From NCBI GenBank assembly GCA_964016885.1, contig OZ024743.1:181238652-181302651 (forward strand): a stretch of DNA of 64,000 bases. The letters are read 5' to 3'. Shown here piece by piece: positions 1 through 10,600 of the stretch. Each line of letters opens with the position of its first letter. Within the stretch, counting starts at the first letter, position 1. The stretch is from Eledone cirrhosa (taxonomy: Eukaryota > Mollusca > Cephalopoda > Octopoda > Eledonidae). Under the pieces are notes generated by a model, which was not told the DNA's origin, searched no databases, and saw only the letters and a program-made list of their open reading frames with translations. The translations under genes were made by a program, and so were the position numbers.

Positions 1-180
1 GGGCTGAAGACGAGCACTTGCCTCTTCGGTGATGCCCTGATTAACTTTTTCAAATTTCATTTGAAAAGGAAAATCAGGGTAGAGAGGGAAGTGTTCTCTT
101 CCCAGCATTTTGTTGAAAGATGGGTGAGAGAAGCAAGTATGGCCCGAATGAATGGGCCTTCTCTGAGTATGTGTCTGTAA
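1..180 (+). pseudogene. LINE (Tx1-like) ORF2 C-terminal fragment
   Basis: An open frame enters from the window edge and runs 59 codons to a TAA at 178-180. It matches the last 60 or so residues of the LINE ORF2 ending at 19914 on the minus strand. Both contain a basic FKFHLKRKIRVEREV-like stretch (FKYHFRRRIRMEREV in the other copy) and both end in MARxNGPSL followed by a few residues and a stop. The segment would be the extreme C-terminus of a non-LTR retrotransposon polyprotein, downstream of the reverse transcriptase and the cysteine/histidine motif. Whether the upstream part is intact cannot be seen because it lies outside the window. Confidence 0.85.
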
Positions 181-421
181 ATTAAAGGTGGAAAACTGGG
201 AGAGGGCACTTGCCCTGGTGGTCAGGGCCACTGTGGTCTTTTAATGGGCTTTCTCCACAAATGTCCCTTGGAAGTCTCCCCCCTATTGGGGAATTTTTCT
301 TTGTTATTTTATTTCAACCTCTGTTTTTTTCACGCAGAAATGCCCATTTGTACCGTCCTGTATTGTCCTGTACTGTCCTTAATGTCTACTTTATGTGAAC
401 CCTTGTGGTTAATAAAGAAAA

Positions 422-423
<2 letters not shown>
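181..423 (+). mobile_element. 3' UTR of the LINE copy at the left edge
   Basis: This non-coding stretch directly follows the ORF2 stop. It ends in GGTTAATAAAGAAAACATT and then an (ATT)n tail. An AATAAA-like signal followed by a short-period tail is the usual 3' end of many mollusc LINEs. The phrase CCCTGGTGGTCAGGGCC near its start resembles the CCCTGGTGGC at the 3' end of the other LINE (near 19690, minus strand). Confidence 0.7.
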
Positions 424-453
<30 letters not shown>

Positions 454-621
454 GTCTTCTTTTTCTTCTTCTTCGTCTTCATTTTCTACTTCTTCTTGTA
501 CTTTTTCTTGTACCTCTTATTTTTATTTTTTTATTTTTTTCATTTTCTTCGCCTTCTTCTTCTTCTTCTTCTTCTTCTTCTTCTTCTTCTTCTTCTTCTT
601 CGTGTACATAATATATATATA

Positions 622-687
<66 letters not shown>
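424..687. repeat. Compound microsatellite (ATT)n, (CTT)n, (TA)n
   Basis: (ATT)n at about 424-452 is the LINE tail. It is followed by a CTT/TTC-rich tract to about 603 and then (TA)n from about 611 to 687. Apparent long ORFs here are homopolymeric peptides and are not genes. Confidence 0.95.
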
Positions 688-1262
<575 letters not shown>

Positions 1263-1266
<4 letters not shown>

Positions 1267-1313
1267 TATTAAAATAACAGATTAAAGTTTAAGCAAAGAA
1301 TCGCTGCTTTCAC
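1263..1313 (-). repeat. Dispersed repeat fragment shared with 60783-60833
   Basis: The complement of this segment (GGTGAAAGCAGCGATTCTTT onward to AATAAAT) is repeated almost exactly at about 60783-60833 on the plus strand. In both places it ends in an A/T-rich AATAAATA tail. The family is unknown; it may be the end of a retroelement. Confidence 0.8.
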
Positions 1314-1317
1314 CCTC

Positions 1318-2255
1318 ATATATGTACAAACACACACACACACAGACGCACACACACATACACACATACACAGATATATATATATATATATAGATAGATA
1401 ATGTAATATATCTACTAACATAAGCGCACAGATGTACGCTAAGTCCCCAGTGTCCGCGCATCGCCTGGAGACTCGGCTGAGAATGACCTCCCTGATGACG
1501 CAATGAAATTCTCAACAGTTCATTACGTAACTGTCTTTATCCCATTGCAGAAACTAATTAGTTGGAGTGAAAATTTAAGTAAGTAAGTTAATTTTTTTGA
1601 AAATTTTTTTTTTAAATATTTTCTTATTTTACGTCTTTTATATTATTGTTCTGCATTCTCCTGCATTGAACCACCTAGCTACTATGACATAACCTGTGTA
1701 TTTGCTGGTATTAGCGTACATCTGTGCGCTTATGTTAGTAGATATATTAAATTATCTATATTTATCTCCAAATCACTGATTTGTCGAGCAAACCTGCCAA
1801 AAACACTTCTAAAAATTTTTTGGGTGTGTTAGTAGGCGCCTGTCATCTTACCATCCCATTCCTACTAACTAGCCTCTGTGTCACGTGATTGATTCTTTAG
1901 AATCGGCTATATGATCAGTGGCAGTGAGAATTTTCAGTAGCTGGAATCCAGTCCTCGATAGCTGTTCCATTTACCGAATTATTATTATTTTTATATGAGT
2001 CCCCAGTGTCCGCGCATCGCCTGGAGACTCGGCTGAGAATTACCTCCCCGATGACGCAATGAAATTCTCAACAGTTCATTAAGTAACTGTCTTTATCCCA
2101 TTGCAGAAACTAATTAGTTGGAGTGAAAATTTAAGTAAGTTAATTTTTTTTGGAAATTTTTTTTTTAAATATTTTCTTATTTTACGTCTTTTATATATAT
2201 ATATATATATCTGTGTATGTGTGTATGTGTGTGTGCGTCTGTGTGTGTGTGTGTT

Positions 2256-2265
<10 letters not shown>
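1318..2265. repeat. Nested inverted and direct repeats
   Basis: Three relations are visible. The CA-rich block 1318-1390 is the reverse complement of 2192-2265, including the interruptions CAGACGCA/TGCGTCTG. The block 1403-1441 (TATCTACTAACATAAGCGCA) is the reverse complement of 1712-1750. The approximately 195-bp block at 1441-1641 (starting AGTCCCCAGTGTCCGCGCAT) recurs in direct orientation at about 1999-2190 with few differences. This suggests repeated local rearrangement of one element. No coding sequence is present. Confidence 0.85.
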
Positions 2266-2354
<89 letters not shown>

Positions 2355-2510
2355 GGGGGGAGAGCAAGATAGCTAGATAGATAAGATAAACAGACAGACA
2401 GACAGACCGATAGACATATAGATAGTTAAATAGATAGCCGATATATATATATATATATGTGTGCGTGTGTGTGTACATAGAGAGGGGTGGGGGGGGGGGG
2501 GGGGGTGAAT
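2266..2510. repeat. Compound (TA)n/(GA)n/(GATA)n/(G)n low complexity
   Basis: (TA)n to 2297, (GA)n to about 2362, GATA/GACA tracts to about 2435, TA and GT tracts, then a G-run at about 2488-2505. Confidence 0.95.
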
Positions 2511-2819
2511 CTGCTTAGTTAGTCACACACACTTATATGTAGGATATCATTCAGATCTACTTAATTTTCTTTTTCTTTAATATAGTTAAACGTTAGGAAA
2601 GACTACGGCAACAGAGTGTTTCTGATACAATCTTATCAAATAACAATTGCACCATTCCCATAAACTTCACCTTTGTATTACCTGTAATTTTTCATGTAGC
2701 AGCATGAGGTAAATAGCTGTTTTATGCACTGATTCTTTGACAACATGTATTATTATATATTTGGGTTCAAAGTGAAATCATAGTAAGTTTGTATAGTAAG
2801 TGAATATATTATTGTGACT
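2511..2819. other. No gene seen
   Basis: A/T-rich spacer. No repeat copies or coding signal recognised. Confidence 0.4.
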
Positions 2820-2823
2820 ATTT

Positions 2824-3135
2824 TCAAGTAGGTTTGCGGTCGTGCCCTTGGCAGTGGAGACTTCTGGTGTCCTTGGCCCTAGGGCTACCTCCCGACTCAC
2901 CACCATAGGCGCTGAGCTGGCCAGCCGCAGGTGTGAGCCTCACGGGTTGGAATGACTCTTCCAGCGCTTCTCCCTTACCATCCTCCGGGGAGAATGGTAA
3001 GGGAGAAGCGCTTCCTAACGCCTTCTCCATTCTGTCCGCCGGGGCTGTGGGGTGGCCAGCACGTGGGACCCCAGAGAGACGGTGTGGGCGGGAGAGATCG
3101 AGGCGATGACAGTGGAAGTTCGGCTTTTCCACGTT
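2824..3135 (-). repeat. Dispersed GC-richer repeat related to 55960-56120
   Basis: On the minus strand, conceptual translation gives SPEDGKGEALEESFQPVRLT. On the plus strand near 56030-56090, translation gives SPENGEVDALEEPFQLARFT. The two loci are clearly homologous, and both sit next to SINEs. The family is unrecognised. It could be an old retroelement coding remnant or a non-coding dispersed repeat whose two copies happen to be open. It also holds a small local duplication: TTCTCCCTTACCAT and its complement flank CCTCCGGGGAGAATGG. Confidence 0.55.
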
Positions 3136-3505
3136 CGAACCATATCCTTGTGGTTGTGTTCATTATCTATAGATAATTATATAACATTTGTAATATGGTT
3201 TCGCCAATTGAAAACAGCCAGAACTCCCACATTACTTTCAATTAAAAATTGATTAATTAAACCAACGTTAGATAATACAGCACAACAATAGCAACAACAG
3301 CATCATAATACAATATTAAAAGTAGTTTTATACAAATTATATTGTATTACATATGAACAAACAGAAATAGAGAGAAGCATTAGAAAGGACTGTAAATGCC
3401 ATAAATGAGAGGGAAAGGTGGAGAAGAGCAAGGACTACTAGATTGAGATAATCTGATGTGAAACATATTTTTCATTCTTCATTCTATTTCGTTTGGAAGG
3501 GTAAT

Positions 3506-3729
3506 GGATTGGCAGTAATTGGTAGAGCGTCGGACACCACTTTGTGGTATATAGTTACGGCCTTTTACTTTCTGAGTTCTAAGCCTGCCGAGGTTAGCTT
3601 TGTATTTCATCCTTACGGATTCGATAAAATAAAGTACCAGTAACGCACTGGGGTCGATTTACTCGATCCCTCCCCCCACCCGCAGAAAAAATTGTTGGCC
3701 TTGTGCTTAAATTAGAAACTATCATTATT
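3506..3729 (+). mobile_element. Cephalopod tRNA-derived SINE, full length
   Basis: The head GGATTGGCAGTAATTGGTAGAGCG matches a tRNA-like Pol III A box. A degenerate B box follows, GAGTTCTAAGCC where the family has GAGTTCAAATCC. The body includes TCGATAAAATAAAGTACCAG, a C-rich linker, then TTGGCCTTGTGC and a TAGAAAC...ATTATT tail. This is the best long-form copy in the window and serves as the reference for the others. The organisation matches the octopus/squid SINE families described in the literature; I name the class, not the exact family. Confidence 0.92.
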
Positions 3730-3837
3730 CGAGGTTAACTTTGCCTTTCATCCTTACGGGGTCGATAAAATAAAGTACCAGTAATGCACTGGGTATTTGC
3801 TGGCCTTGTGCCTAAAGTAGAAACAATTATTATTATT
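3730..3837 (+). mobile_element. SINE, 5'-truncated
   Basis: It starts inside the body at CGAGGTTAACTTTGCC, immediately after the previous SINE's tail, and ends in GAAACAATTATTATTATT. It belongs to the short-linker subfamily, which lacks the C-rich GGGTCGATTT linker. Confidence 0.9.
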
Positions 3838-3845
3838 GAGAGCAA

Positions 3846-4062
3846 TTTATTGGCAGTATCAGTAGGGCGTCGAACACGACTTTGTGGTGTAGAGTTATGG
3901 CCCTTTACTTTCTGAGTTCAAATCCTGCTGAGATTAGCTTTGCCTTTCATCCTTACGGGGTCGATAAAATAAAATACCACAAATGTACTGGCGTCAATTT
4001 AATCTACTTTCCCTTCCTACCAAAATTGTTGGCCTTGTACCTAAAGTAGAAACCATGATTTT
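3846..4062 (+). mobile_element. SINE, long-linker subfamily
   Basis: Head TTGGCAGTATCAGTAGGGCG, B box GAGTTCAAATCC, body, linker and tail TAGAAACCATGATTTTG. Together with 3506-3837 it makes three SINEs in a row in the same orientation. Confidence 0.9.
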
Positions 4063-4154
4063 GTCTACCTTTACAATATAAAGTAAACAAGATGTCTAAC
4101 TAGTTTTATATAAACAACATTTATCTTTCGATGTATTTATTAATCTGTTGTTCT

Positions 4155-4625
4155 AGTTGAATTAATTGTCACAGGAATGCTACCACTTGAAACAAATTTC
4201 GCCGGAGATAGAAAAATTTAATAAGTGTGGGGTGGGCGGAATAACAGCGGGTGGGGTGGTCGAATATTCGAAACCCTGGAGTAGGAAAATGAATCGGTAA
4301 GCAATAATATACGTTCAAGGTAGACAACTTGGTTTTATAGAAAAAAGTAAATTAAAGGTAAATAACTCAATTTAATGCATACGCAAAGGTACATAACTCT
4401 TCCGTCAAACTTGATTTTTATCAATGCTATTTCAGTCTGCATAAATTTCCTTCCTAACATGCTGGCAACTCTCAGGTTTCGAATAATCCTTCCCCCAACG
4501 CCGCTGATTAATTTTTAAGATGTTTCCGACCTCTTCCCATATTCTCCACTTATTAGATTTTGCTAATCTTTCTCCGGCGAAATTTTATTTTAAGTTGTAG
4601 CATTCCTGCAATAATTTACACATTA
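4155..4625. repeat. Fold-back (inverted-repeat) element
   Basis: The left arm (GAATGCTACCACTTGAAAC, AAATTTCGCCGGAGATAG, then G-rich text to about 4290) is mirrored by the right arm at about 4475-4620 (CTTTCTCCGGCGAAATTTTA, then TTGTAGCATTCCTG). The arms are about 130 bp with mismatches, around an approximately 190-bp centre. No transposase is seen. The same arm sequence recurs singly at 25985-26115. It may be a non-autonomous DNA transposon or fold-back element. Confidence 0.75.
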
Positions 4626-4640
4626 AAAAACATTATTCAT

Positions 4641-4831
4641 GGTGAATCGGAAGTATCGGTAGAGGGTTGGACGCCATGCTGTCTAGCATAGTTACGTCCC
4701 TTTACAGTCTGAGTTCAAATCCCGCCGAGGTTAACTTTGCCTTTCATCTTTACGGGGTCGATAAAATAAAGTACCAGTAATGTACTGGGTAATTGCTGGC
4801 CTTGTGCCTAAAGTAGAAACAATTATTCATG
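4641..4831 (+). mobile_element. SINE, short subfamily, with likely target-site duplication
   Basis: A head (AAGTATCGGTAGAGGGTTGG), B box and body are all present. ATTATTCATG occurs just before the head (4632-4641) and again at the tail (4822-4831). This would be a 10-bp target-site duplication, with the caveat that ATTATT is also the SINE tail. Confidence 0.88.
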
Positions 4832-6430
4832 ACAAAGAAAGTAAATTACTATTAATAGAAGTCCCATACGTTATTTTTTTTAAATAGGATGGGTTGGGGT
4901 CTCAATATGTAAACTAAACGACTAATTCTGGTGATTAAAAAAAATCAATGGAGACAACCAAGAAAAATTACCGATTCTCCAACCCCTTCACACCTATTAT
5001 TTGTGACCCGCTTATTCGTGTCTGTATTTTAACACATGCTAAGGGAAGTAACTCTGAGTCAATTATCGTTTGTAGTGTTGGCGGTATTGCCAGCGATACT
5101 GTTAACGTCTACCACTACCATGACTACCAATGTTATTTTTCCACTCCAAGAAAGCATTTAAATATAAGTTTGGAATCAGAGGCACTGGAAAGTAGTTCCA
5201 GCTAGATCCTGTCAAGAAAATTTCCATACGGTTTCAATACTCCGCATGTCTCCGATTTCCGATTAGCTAAACGTCAGCAGAAGGGCACCCATGTGTCTTG
5301 ATTTGGATGTGGCCCGGCCTCCATAGGGTGTAAGAAATTAGGGGCCGAAATACTTGCTTGAGTGGGGTTTCTTCTCTAAATTTCTTCTGCTTTCCAGCTC
5401 TCCTGAGAGTTTCTTGCCACTTAGTTATTTCATTTCGTAAGAAACGGTACCAGGATATAGAGGAAAGTTACATACCATAGACTTGTGTTCTATCCAGTTG
5501 AAAAGGTATTTAACCGACATCTGCTTAATACTCAAGAAATTGGAAGCAGAAATCAGTACCTGTTCACTACACTGAACTCTATAGGTTTCAATTAACCAAG
5601 AGGTCAATGAGAAGGATGAGAGCACCTGAGAAAGTTACATACGGTAGACTTGCTGTTTCACTAATCTCTCATCTACTCAATAAACGTCTGAATTTAACCA
5701 TTCCATAAATAATTAGCTATCTAGAATAGTAGAAGCTACTGTTAGTGTTTTCTGGAACATACCAGTCTTAGTCTTTCAAGATGGTAACTTTTTGAAATAT
5801 TTCTTCTAACTTTGAACCAGACAACAAAAGGCTAAGCACAACAAACTAATGGGCTTCCGTCGATTTCGGTGTTGAGTGTTCCAAATTTTCGATCAACCTA
5901 ATAGCTTGCTTATGAAATTAACGTGTAAGTGGCTGAGTATCCTCTAGTTGCGAACACCCTTAACGTAATTCAGCGTGACACGGTATGACAAACCTTGCTT
6001 CTTTGAATTGCAGCTTCAATCCATACGACGGGCATCCGTTCAGATTCAGTCAACCTAATTTCCCTCATAAACCACAGATCAACAAGAAACTATAGTAAAA
6101 ACTGTTGCCCAAGATACCTCTCTGTGGTCTCGAACACCAGGTTTAATGATTGCGAAGCGAACATCTTAAACATTTAGCTATGATCTACCACAATTAATTC
6201 AAAACATATTGAAGATACATAACGAAACTATATTCTAGATAACGTTGTTTCTCTTTATATTTTATTTTGGTTATACATCTGGAGAAAATTGAGAGAATGT
6301 TAAAGTTTGGAGCAGAAAAAAAATGAAGAAAAGAGAAGATAAAAATAGTTAAAACCAGTTAATTTTACACTTTTTTTCTTTTCGTTTTTCCTTTTAATGG
6401 ACTGTCTTTTACACTAAATTTCGATAGTCT
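4832..6430. other. No recognisable gene or repeat
   Basis: There are short open frames (for example 4948-5205 plus and 5425-5625 minus). They have no family signature and composition like the surroundings, so I do not call them genes. This is the longest stretch in the first half of the window without an identifiable element. It could hold non-coding host sequence. Confidence 0.4.
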
Positions 6431-6439
6431 TGCTATTAG

Positions 6440-6720
6440 TTTGTCTGGAGGTAGCTTGGTCACATTAGGTCATGCGTTCCAGCCCACTTCCGGGCATCGT
6501 GCGCAATTATCTTTTACCATAGGCTCAGGTTGACACGGGTCTTGTGAGTGAAAAAAAATGTCGGATAGACTGAACCTGTAATTCAAAGCGTCAGCCCTGT
6601 CATACACACACACACTATGTGATGCCGAATCTCCCTGAGAATTACATTAAAGACACACATTTAATTCATGCATAGGAGGTTCAGTTGATCGAACAACTTG
6701 AACACTCATCGTCGAAAACG
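6440..6720 (+). repeat. Dispersed repeat, partly shared with 55690-55830
   Basis: The phrase GAATCTCCCTGAGAATTACA (6628 onward) recurs as GAATCTCCCCGAGAATTACG at about 55698. After each, a similarly spaced GTTCGAACA/GATCGAACA and CGTCGAAA/AGTCGAAA pair follows. I do not recognise the family; the two copies are the evidence. Confidence 0.55.
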
Positions 6721-6777
6721 GAGACGATCCATTCCAGTAGTAATTCTGATTTCATGATTATAATGTTGATTGTGATG

Positions 6778-6822
6778 GAGGAGGAGGAGGAGGAGGAGGA
6801 GGAGGAGGAGGAGGAGGAGGAA
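6778..6822. repeat. (GGA)n microsatellite
   Basis: About 15 GGA units read directly. Confidence 0.97.
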
Positions 6823-6857
6823 AAAAGATCTGTTCATCATCATAATCATTGTCTTCG

Positions 6858-7047
6858 GTGGTTTGGCAGTATCGGTAGAGGGTCGGAGAACAGGCTTTGC
6901 AGCACAGGGTTACGCCCCTTTCTGATCTGAGTTCAAATCCTGCCGAGGTTAACTTTGCCTTTCATCCTTACAGGGTCGATACAATAAAGTACCAATAATG
7001 CACTGGGATAATTGCTGGCCTTGTGCCAAAAGTAGAAACAATTATTT
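6858..7047 (+). mobile_element. SINE, short subfamily
   Basis: Head TTTGGCAGTATCGGTAGAGG, B box GAGTTCAAATCC, body with TCGATACAATAAAGTACC, tail GAAACAATTATTTC. Confidence 0.9.
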
Positions 7048-7189
7048 CTACTAGAGCCCTTGCCATGTCTTTTTTTTTCCGTTTTTTTTTATATTTTCTT
7101 ATTTTACATTCCATTCTTTCTTCTCAATCTAAATTTTCTTTTTTCCTTTTTGTATTAAATTGTATTTACATGTTATCATCTAGTACAGG

Positions 7190-8110
7190 TAATTGATGAT
7201 AACCTCGGTTGAGGTAGATTTTAGAGAAAAGCGAGCAACCTGCTAATTGGACCGAGAAGCCTTGTATATGCAGAATGGAGTAGCATTAGGGTGAGGTACT
7301 TTTATTAAGACGGCGATAATCCCTGATGGGTCGCCAAGCTCTATTGGGTTTTGGCGCTTCGTGTAGAGGTGAAGACCAGGGACGGTTTGATCGATGAACG
7401 ATGCCCAAAGCTTCCATATTGTCAAATTTGACCTTCACTATAGCAAATTTGTCTGGTGGTAGACGACATACACGGTTGTGTACTGGAGAACTGGTGGTTG
7501 GAATGTGGTGCTTTACTCTGTGGTGAGTTGTGGATTGGGAGATGTCATGATAATGAGTTTAAGGTAATTCAAAAAGAATTCCGAGAACTCGTTCTTGGTC
7601 TCAGAGACGTTTGATATAAGAAAAGTCACACGTGCAGATGTGGCCAGTGAGACAGAGGCATACGTACTGCTATTGACGAGTCGTCTCCCCTGATTATCGA
7701 CCAGCAGTGAGTGAGCCCGATGGAAGTCTGCTCCAATGATAGGCTGATGGGCATCAACGACGGTGAATGTCCATGTATATTAGTGTGAGCCTCTGTGGAA
7801 GGAGAGAGTACGGTATCTGTAAGCTTTGATTGTAGAATCATTGGCAGCTGCCACTGACTCCCTTCTCTATACGGAGGTCGTTTGCAGATGCCGTGATGAC
7901 ATTGATTTCTACTTCTGTGTCGATTAAGAATCTGATTGGAGATCTGATCATAGACATACAGGACAGTTGATCATGTTTGCCGACCACCAGGGTGTTTATT
8001 GGTGGTTGGTCCTAGAGTTTCTCCCGGAGTCGATGATGAAGAGCTATTGAAGTTACATGGTTACTTGGTATATTTTGCTTCAAATTTCTTGTGAAAGAAA
8101 CACATATCAC
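7190..8110 (-). pseudogene. Ty3/gypsy retrotransposon pol fragment (protease to RT N-terminus)
   Basis: In minus-strand reading order, 8110-7900 gives a gag/protease junction-like CFFHKKFEAK. It is followed by RFLIDTEVEINVITA, a retropepsin-like motif in which the usual D-T-G triad reads D-T-E. From 7430 to 7190 one frame reads GIVHRSNRPWSSPLH, then WRPIRDYRRLN, then HIQGFSVQLAGCSLFSKIYL, then GYHQLPV. This is the well-known start of the Ty3/gypsy RT domain. The usual catalytic aspartate of S-K-I-D-L is a tyrosine here, and several stops interrupt the frames. The element is therefore dead. RT motif C, RNase H, integrase and LTRs are absent; the remnant stops at SINE-like and T-rich DNA. Confidence 0.85.
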
Positions 8111-8390
8111 TTTACTCATTGTGGTTAACCTCGTGGTGTTGATTCTCCCTCATTACACACTTTTCCGCCTCTTTCCCACACTTCGTATCCCTCTTTACCC
8201 CTCTTCCCTACTTCTTAAACCCTATTTCTTTTACCAGCTGTCTTCCTTCCTCTTTTCCATCCTTCCTTGATGTTTTTCCTCCCCTTCTTCCACTTCTGCC
8301 TCTTCCAACCCATTCTTTCCCTACCCCGCCTTACTCCACTTCCTACCCTCTTTCTTCCTTTCTTGATTTCACCCACCACTTTATCTACAA
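8111..8390. other. C/T-rich spacer, no gene
   Basis: Pyrimidine-rich text (TTCCTCTTTTCC and similar). The opposite-strand open frame is a lysine/arginine-rich shadow. Nothing else seen. Confidence 0.5.
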
Positions 8391-8640
8391 CTTTACCTAC
8401 AATAATCATTTTACCTACCACTTTACCCACAATAATTATTTTACCTACCATTTTACCCACAATAATCATTTTACCCACAATAATCAATTTACCCACCACT
8501 TTACGCACAATAATTATTTAACCCACCATTTTACCTACAATAATCATTTTACCCACCATTTTACCCACAATAATTATTTTACCTACCACTACCCACAATA
8601 ATTATTTTACCCACATTTACCCACAATAATCCTTTTTTTT
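8390..8640. repeat. Minisatellite TTTTACCCAC / AATAATCA, block 1
   Basis: Alternating ACAATAATCATTTTACCCAC and ACCATTTTACCCAC modules, with units of about 16-32 bp and substitutions such as ACCTACC. It continues on the other side of the G-rich block at about 9020. Confidence 0.93.
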
Positions 8641-9020
8641 ATTTTGGGGGGATCTGTTTTTTATTTGGGGTCCGTTTTTTATTTAGGGGATCCGTTTTTT
8701 ATTTGGGAGGGATCCGTTTTTTTTTGAGGGGGGGGTCCGTTTTTTATTTAGGGGGATCCGTTTTTTATTTAGGGGGATCCGTTTTTTATTTGGAGGGATC
8801 CGTTTTTTGGGGGTCCGTTTTTTATTTTTTGGGGGGTGCGTTTTTTTATTTTGAGAGGATCCGTTTTGGGGGGTGGGGGCGTTTTTTATTTAGGGGGAAC
8901 CGTTTTTTATTTGGGGGGATCCGTTTTTTGGGGGGGCCCGTCTTTTATTTGGGGGGGAACCGTTTTTTATTTGGGGGGATCCTTTGGGGGGGTCCATTTT
9001 TTATTTGGGGGAGGGGCCAT
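8641..9020. repeat. G-rich minisatellite (GGGGGATCCGTTTTTTATTT)n
   Basis: About 16-18 copies of an approximately 20-24-bp unit: a G-run of 4-8, then ATCCG, TTTTTT and ATTT. It is embedded within the TTTTACCCAC minisatellite. The apparent GGSVFYLGG-type protein in plus frames is the repeat read in frame. Confidence 0.95.
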
Positions 9021-9345
9021 TTTTTACCCACAATAATTATTTTACCCACCATTTACCCATAATAATCATTTTACCCACAATAATTATTTTACCCACCCTT
9101 TTAACCACAAACAATTATTTTAACCACCATTTGACCCACAATAATCATTGTACCTACCATTTTACCCACAATAATCATTTTACCCACCTTTTTACCCACA
9201 ATAATCATTTTACCTACCACTACCCACAATAATCATTTTACCCAACTTTTTACCCACAATAATCATTTTACCCACCCTTTTACCCACATAATCATTTTAC
9301 CCACAATAATCATTTTACCCACCCTTTTACCCACTATAATTATTT
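9021..9345. repeat. Minisatellite TTTTACCCAC / AATAATCA, block 2
   Basis: The same unit as 8390-8640 resumes in the same orientation directly after the G-rich block. Confidence 0.93.
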
Positions 9346-9359
9346 ATGTGTCCAGCGAT

Positions 9360-9735
9360 TCTTTACTGAGACATTCTAACCACATGCTCATAATATTGGG
9401 GTTGTGATCTCAATTCAGAGAAGTAGCGGCTCTACCAGGAGTGACTCACTGGTCTGAGTTATGCACTTTATCGAGTAACGTTACTCTACAGACCCTTCGG
9501 AGGAATCCCATTTCTGCCACTTTTATTTGCAATTGTATTCTTTTGGTCATTACTCAAGATTCATGATCCTCGGTAAGAGTTGGCAGGAATACCAGGAAGA
9601 CAGCGAGTTTGTTTTTTACACTTACCCCCTTTCATCTGATTGCACTTAATTCAGCCTCCTGCATTCCATCACTCATGAACACGGCTCCAAGATACTTGAA
9701 CTTCTCTAACTGCTTCAGTAGAACAACATTCACGT
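9360..9735 (-). pseudogene. RTE-type LINE C-terminal fragment
   Basis: On the minus strand, 9710-9640 reads LEKFKYLGAVFMSDG, the hallmark of the region after the RT domain in many animal LINEs of the RTE type. Further downstream, at about 9550-9480, it reads VAEMGFLRRVCRVTLLDKVH, the equally common E-M-x-F-L-R-R-V block. Between and after these blocks the frames shift and stops appear. It is a short, dead remnant. Neither the catalytic RT motifs nor a 3' tail is present. Confidence 0.75.
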
Positions 9736-10600
9736 GTATATAAATTTGAGAGACTTCTGCCCACCCGTCCATCACGCAATATGTGTGCTTGTGTGAATGT
9801 ATGTGTGTGTGTAAAAGGAAGGAAAGGGATACGCACATATATATGTCTAACTTAAGAACAGTAACACACATACACGTGTCTCTAATTTAAGAACGCCGAC
9901 AAACTCACGCGCGCGCACATACACACACTTTCCTATTACCACTCAAGAGCTTTGGCCCGGGCAAACATCCCTCAATTTTGGAACCGTCTGGGTTGTCCTG
10001 AATTGATGGGAAAAGACTTGACGGTCTTACTCTGTACTCTTGGTCAAGAGGCAGGTGCCTTACCTGACTCTTTTGCTTCTTCCCATATTCTTGATGCAAC
10101 AGTAAGGGCGAGAGCTACAGCATCCGCAGCTGAACGGAACAAAATCCTAAAATACCGTGTTTTGTCAGCTAACTCATCCAGCCTGTGGCATTCGAGATGT
10201 TTGGGGGAGTCGGGCTACTGACAGCGAGATTCTTATCTTCACAGAGGTAACTGGTGATACTCGTGAGGGCACTTGGTTGTTCCAGCACCTCAGCCCCGCC
10301 ATCACCCCAGGTAACGCTGCGAGCGTGCTGACCTGCCTCAAAATTTATTTGAAAGGGTTCCCAGTGCTCCTCGCTATATTGCTATCTTTTGCTCTGGTAG
10401 CGGCTCGTTTTACCACTCTTTCGCCTGCATGTTGTTGGCCTAAGATGTGTGTATTACCTGTCTGTGTATTTTTTCTTTCTCTTTTTCCTTTCCCTTTCTT
10501 TTGTATATATTATATTTGTTAGTGTTTTCGTTTTGTAACCATTATATTAAATGAGTTTTTAAAAGAAAGGGTTAATAAATAAATAAAGAGTTATACTTGT
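9736..10600. other. Unrecognised region with GT-rich patches
   Basis: GT/CA-rich microsatellite-like text at about 9780-9930. After it come two overlapping plus-strand open frames (9952-10221 and 10157-10522) with no recognised motif and no conserved-looking composition. The end at about 10515-10590 (AAGGGTTAATAAATAAATAA) resembles the 3' tail of a LINE, so this may be the last part of an unidentified non-LTR element. I do not claim a gene. Confidence 0.35.

Noticed and set aside
3506..3580. tRNA gene
   Set aside because: A-box and B-box-like motifs belong to a SINE head. The cloverleaf cannot be completed and many diverged copies exist.
8703..9062. Glycine/phenylalanine-rich protein on the plus strand
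   Set aside because: It is the G-rich minisatellite read in frame; the period keeps frames open.
8390..9345. Telomere-like repeat (TTTTACCCAC)
   Set aside because: The unit is not the metazoan telomere repeat and is interrupted by AATAATCA modules. It is an interstitial minisatellite.
8390..9345. Common origin of the TTTTACCCAC minisatellite and the 24-kb satellite
   Set aside because: They share only TTACCCACC on opposite strands, which is too short to support homology.
9952..10522. Host exons in two overlapping plus-strand frames
   Set aside because: No recognisable domain, no splice-site logic that I could defend, and the region ends like a retroelement 3' tail.
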